Source: Chlamydiota bacterium
Lineage (GTDB): Bacteria; Auribacterota; UBA3054; B51-G9
Length of the DNA stretch: 7,401 bases
Assembly (NCBI GenBank): GCA_003648225.1
Contig: QMOL01000145.1
Span: 1-7,401, forward strand
Reading direction: 5' to 3'
In this document: piece after piece, positions 5,589 through 7,401 of the stretch
Position numbering within the stretch: the stretch's first letter is position 1
How the letters are laid out: each line of letters starts with the position of its first letter
Notes under the pieces: model-generated
The model's database searches: none
The model's input: the letters and a program-made list of their open reading frames with translations, nothing else
Told to the model about the DNA's origin: nothing
Translations under genes and position numbers: made by a program

Positions 5589-6914
5589 ATGAAAATTTCC
5601 CGTGTAAGCGGAAAATTTTTGTTTTGTTATATGCTTCTGTCGCTCTCAGCGTTAGGTGCTTTAACTCCACATCTTTCACATAACGGGTTTATCTCTGCTT
5701 CGGGTTTAGCTCCGAGAAGTTCGCATATAGCAACCGGCTGGACAATGGGATTTCCTTTTGGCGGCGCGTCAAAGACATCATCTGATGCTATTGAAATTAT
5801 TGCAAGTTACTGGAACAGATTATCACTTGCTACTCCTCCCCCACCACCTAGTGTTATTACTCCTATAACCATACTTTCCGGTGGAACCGGGCAATATGAC
5901 AGTATTGATTACCCGTTACATATTTCCGGCGGGAAAGCTCCAACGGTATATTACCAGTTTAATTCAGCGGCAATTGCGTATACCAACGGTATAGAATTAT
6001 CACTTGCTGACATAAATCAGGTTTCCAATCAATCATTATGGTCATTAGATTTATATTTGAATGAAGGTGATACAGTTGAGCTTGCACTTTCATCGAGTAA
6101 TGTGTTTGGTTTTTCGACATCGCGGACAATCATGTTAATAACGCAGATTCCTGAGCCTGCGTTATTCTTATTACTGCCTTTTGCTTTGCTGTTTTTGCTT
6201 AGAAAACGTGTTTTAAATAAAAAACTTATAGCTTTTTCGCTGCTTATGATTATTTGCATTACTGCTTCGCAAACTAAAGCCGCTGAATTTAATTATCAGG
6301 GAGTCGTTGAAGTTGAAGGCGGCGCTTATGTGGGAGACGGTTATTTTAAATTTGCTATCGGCGACAAAAACGGTACAACGAATTATTGGTCAAATGATGG
6401 AGCAATGTCCGGTGAACCTGCGGCAAATATAAGTTTAAATGTGGATAATGGTTTTTTCCATGTTCCTCTCGGCGGTTCCGGAATGCAGCCTATACCCCGG
6501 CAACTTTTTTCTAATGAAAGCAATTTATATTTATCGGTATGGTTTAATTATAATTCTTCGGGGACTTTTTACAGATTAGGTCCCGCGCAGGAAATTCTTT
6601 CTGTTCCGACCGCTTTAAATGCCGATATGGTTGACGGATACGATTATAATGAGATAGTTGCAAATACTGCTACATCAATGTACAACGCCGGATTTGCAAA
6701 TTTAACCACATTATCCAATATATTTTTATTAAAGGCCGGGGATGTCTGTACAGGGCAACTTCAGGTTTCCAATCTTGTTTCAGACACTAACATTGAATTA
6801 CCGGATGACGGCCGCGTTTATTTAAACAGCGCCAAAAGCGCGTACATCAGTTCCGGCCCTTCGGGCAATACAACTATATTTAAGAATAACAAACCGGTAT
6901 TTGAAATTGAATAA
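5589..6914 (+). CDS. Secreted modular protein with internal PEP-CTERM signal followed by a second signal peptide (in-frame fusion)
   Basis: The 441-residue product reads as two secreted proteins joined. Half one: a Sec signal peptide (residues 1-24; basic MKISRVSGK then a hydrophobic core ending ALGA), a Gly/Ser-rich region, a proline run (83-87), a probable beta-rich segment (about 91-180), then a PEP-CTERM signal: IPEP at 187-190, a Leu/Phe-rich helix, RKR at 205-207. Half two: LNKK, a hydrophobic core and QTKA (208-231), a typical second signal peptide, then AEFNYQG..., a VDGYDYNE segment and GDVCTGQL (384-391). I recall half-two-like sequences as separate exported proteins; function unknown. 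There is no stop at the junction and no ATG/GTG/TTG until ATG 6246, inside the second signal peptide. The frame also offers ATG 5559 (451 residues); 5589 gives the better signal peptide, but neither has a strong ribosome binding site. Causes could be true fusion, an assembly or sequencing indel, or a cleaved polyprotein. Confidence 0.75.
   Translation: MKISRVSGKFLFCYMLLSLSALGALTPHLSHNGFISASGLAPRSSHIATGWTMGFPFGGASKTSSDAIEIIASYWNRLSLATPPPPPSVITPITILSGGTGQYDSIDYPLHISGGKAPTVYYQFNSAAIAYTNGIELSLADINQVSNQSLWSLDLYLNEGDTVELALSSSNVFGFSTSRTIMLITQIPEPALFLLLPFALLFLLRKRVLNKKLIAFSLLMIICITASQTKAAEFNYQGVVEVEGGAYVGDGYFKFAIGDKNGTTNYWSNDGAMSGEPAANISLNVDNGFFHVPLGGSGMQPIPRQLFSNESNLYLSVWFNYNSSGTFYRLGPAQEILSVPTALNADMVDGYDYNEIVANTATSMYNAGFANLTTLSNIFLLKAGDVCTGQLQVSNLVSDTNIELPDDGRVYLNSAKSAYISSGPSGNTTIFKNNKPVFEIE
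6147..6209 (+). other. PEP-CTERM sorting signal (internal)
   Basis: This encodes I-P-E-P, a 14-residue hydrophobic helix rich in Leu and Phe, and the basic triplet R-K-R. These are the three parts of the exosortase recognition signal, normally at the extreme C terminus and processed at the outer side of the inner membrane by EpsH/XrtA-type exosortases. Here 234 more residues follow. Both alternative frames hit stops immediately after it (TAA at 6214-6216 and at 6218-6220), so a single-base shift would restore the normal C-terminal location. No exosortase gene is in the window. Confidence 0.8.
6210..6281 (+). other. Internal Sec signal-peptide-like segment
   Basis: Residues 208-231 of the fused product have a basic start (NKK), a hydrophobic core (LIAFSLLMIICI) and a polar end with an Ala-x-Ala-like site before AEFNYQG. 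In a separate gene this would be the N-terminal export signal of the second half. It lacks an ATG, GTG or TTG near its basic end. Confidence 0.7.
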
Positions 6915-6990
6915 AAAATTTACTGACATACATAATATTAACAATAAAAACAGGAATTAAAATGAAAACTAATATAATAACACAAATAAC

Positions 6991-6996
6991 AAGAGG
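6991..6996 (+). promoter_or_regulatory. Ribosome binding site of the 3'-terminal secreted protein gene
   Basis: AAGAGG lies 7 nt before the ATG at 7004 and supports that start. A second in-frame ATG at 6962 has its own AGGA (6952-6955) 6 nt upstream; both begin ATGAAAACT, as though the start region had been duplicated. Confidence 0.6.
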
Positions 6997-7003
6997 AAAA
7001 AAA

Positions 7004-7401
7004 ATGAAAACTCTCAAAACCCTCGTCATCATTTGTCTCGTGCTGGGAACGGCCGCTTCCGCGCATGCGATTAAAGTACATCAGAGGTTGTACATGATGA
7101 CAAATACCATTGAAGCCGCGCAGTCGATGGGATTAGTGGAAACTAATCTTAATGATCTCACATTCGTTGCTGACGGTACAGTAGCTATTGACACCGATGG
7201 CGTAATGTTTATCAATCATACCGGTGTGTGGCAACGGGTTTCCGGTGCAGCGAGTACAACCAATCAGGTTCTGATTGATGCAAAAGCATATACCGATGCG
7301 GCAACAAACGCTGTTGGCACAACTTGGGACGACCGCTGGGTAAATCAAAACGGTGATACAATGAGCGGCTCACTTGATATGGGCGACAATGACATTTCAA
7401 A
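7004..7401 (+). CDS. Secreted modular protein with GDTMSGSL-type motif, N-terminal part
   Basis: Open to the window end (132 complete codons), so the C terminus is missing. The first 22 residues are a clean Sec signal peptide: MKTLK, hydrophobic LVIICLVLGTAA, cleavage after SAHA. The mature part begins IKVHQRLYMMTN, is soluble and beta-prone, has an Ala-rich 'IDAKAYTDAATNAV' segment that could be a short coiled coil (about 91-104), and ends in NGDTMSGSLDMGDNDI (116-131). That 'GDTMxGxLDMGxNxI' pattern is well known from phage tail-fibre-like and bacterial surface proteins, where it often recurs. The preceding gene carries a related GDVCTGQL, and the stop-to-start gap is 89 nt, so the two probably form one expression unit. 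Starting at ATG 6962 would add 14 residues and move the hydrophobic core away from the N terminus, so 7004 is preferred. The exact function is not recognisable. Confidence 0.75.
   Translation, partial: MKTLKTLVIICLVLGTAASAHAIKVHQRLYMMTNTIEAAQSMGLVETNLNDLTFVADGTVAIDTDGVMFINHTGVWQRVSGAASTTNQVLIDAKAYTDAATNAVGTTWDDRWVNQNGDTMSGSLDMGDNDIS

Noticed and set aside
1..7401. CRISPR arrays, tRNA or rRNA genes, insertion-sequence ends, phage genes
   Set aside because: No regularly spaced repeats, cloverleaf-like segments, transposase or integrase motifs, or terminal inverted repeats with target duplications were seen; the fibre-like motif at the right end alone does not indicate a prophage.

Overview
The window looks like a chromosomal segment of an AT-rich, diderm (Gram-negative-type) bacterium. 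It carries a mid-protein PEP-CTERM/exosortase sorting signal, a bacterial phosphatidylserine decarboxylase and several Sec-exported, modular surface-type proteins. The 'AEFNYQG...YFKFAIGD...YWSND' style of secreted protein, the HOA-like aldolase and AT-rich spacers with hairpins and short tandem repeats remind me of Lentisphaerota/Kiritimatiellota and nearby environmental lineages. That placement is an inference from memory, not a search result.

Layout. (1) 1-1515, plus strand: the last 59 residues of an M50-type intramembrane metalloprotease, then a complete M16 zinc peptidase 52 nt downstream, probably one protease operon. (2) 1519-3388, minus strand: a DRE-TIM (HOA-like) aldolase-family protein followed by phosphatidylserine decarboxylase (psd). 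This pair runs convergently into the M16 gene, with only 3 nt between the two stop codons. (3) 3389-3719: a divergent intergenic region holding a likely aldolase promoter with a symmetric operator-like element, a perfect palindrome, a GC-rich patch, a hairpin and a four-unit 7-bp tandem repeat. (4) 3720-5162: tilS, complete. (5) 5163-5588: a 426-nt AT-rich spacer with a possible sigma-54-like site and a possible sigma-70-like promoter. (6) 5589-7401: two secreted proteins in tandem. The first has a PEP-CTERM signal and then a second signal peptide in the same uninterrupted reading frame. The second is cut by the window end, and both carry a 'GDxxxGxL' motif.

The left half is housekeeping: membrane proteolysis, phosphatidylethanolamine synthesis and tRNA-Ile decoding. 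The right end is accessory envelope/extracellular biology. The strongest candidate for something unusual is the 5589-6914 gene, where the C-terminal anchor of one secreted protein is fused in frame to the N-terminal export signal of another. Further points are a His-to-Tyr change in the Psd active-site motif and a MerR-like promoter geometry upstream of the aldolase. I saw no rRNA, tRNA, CRISPR array, insertion sequence or phage integrase.
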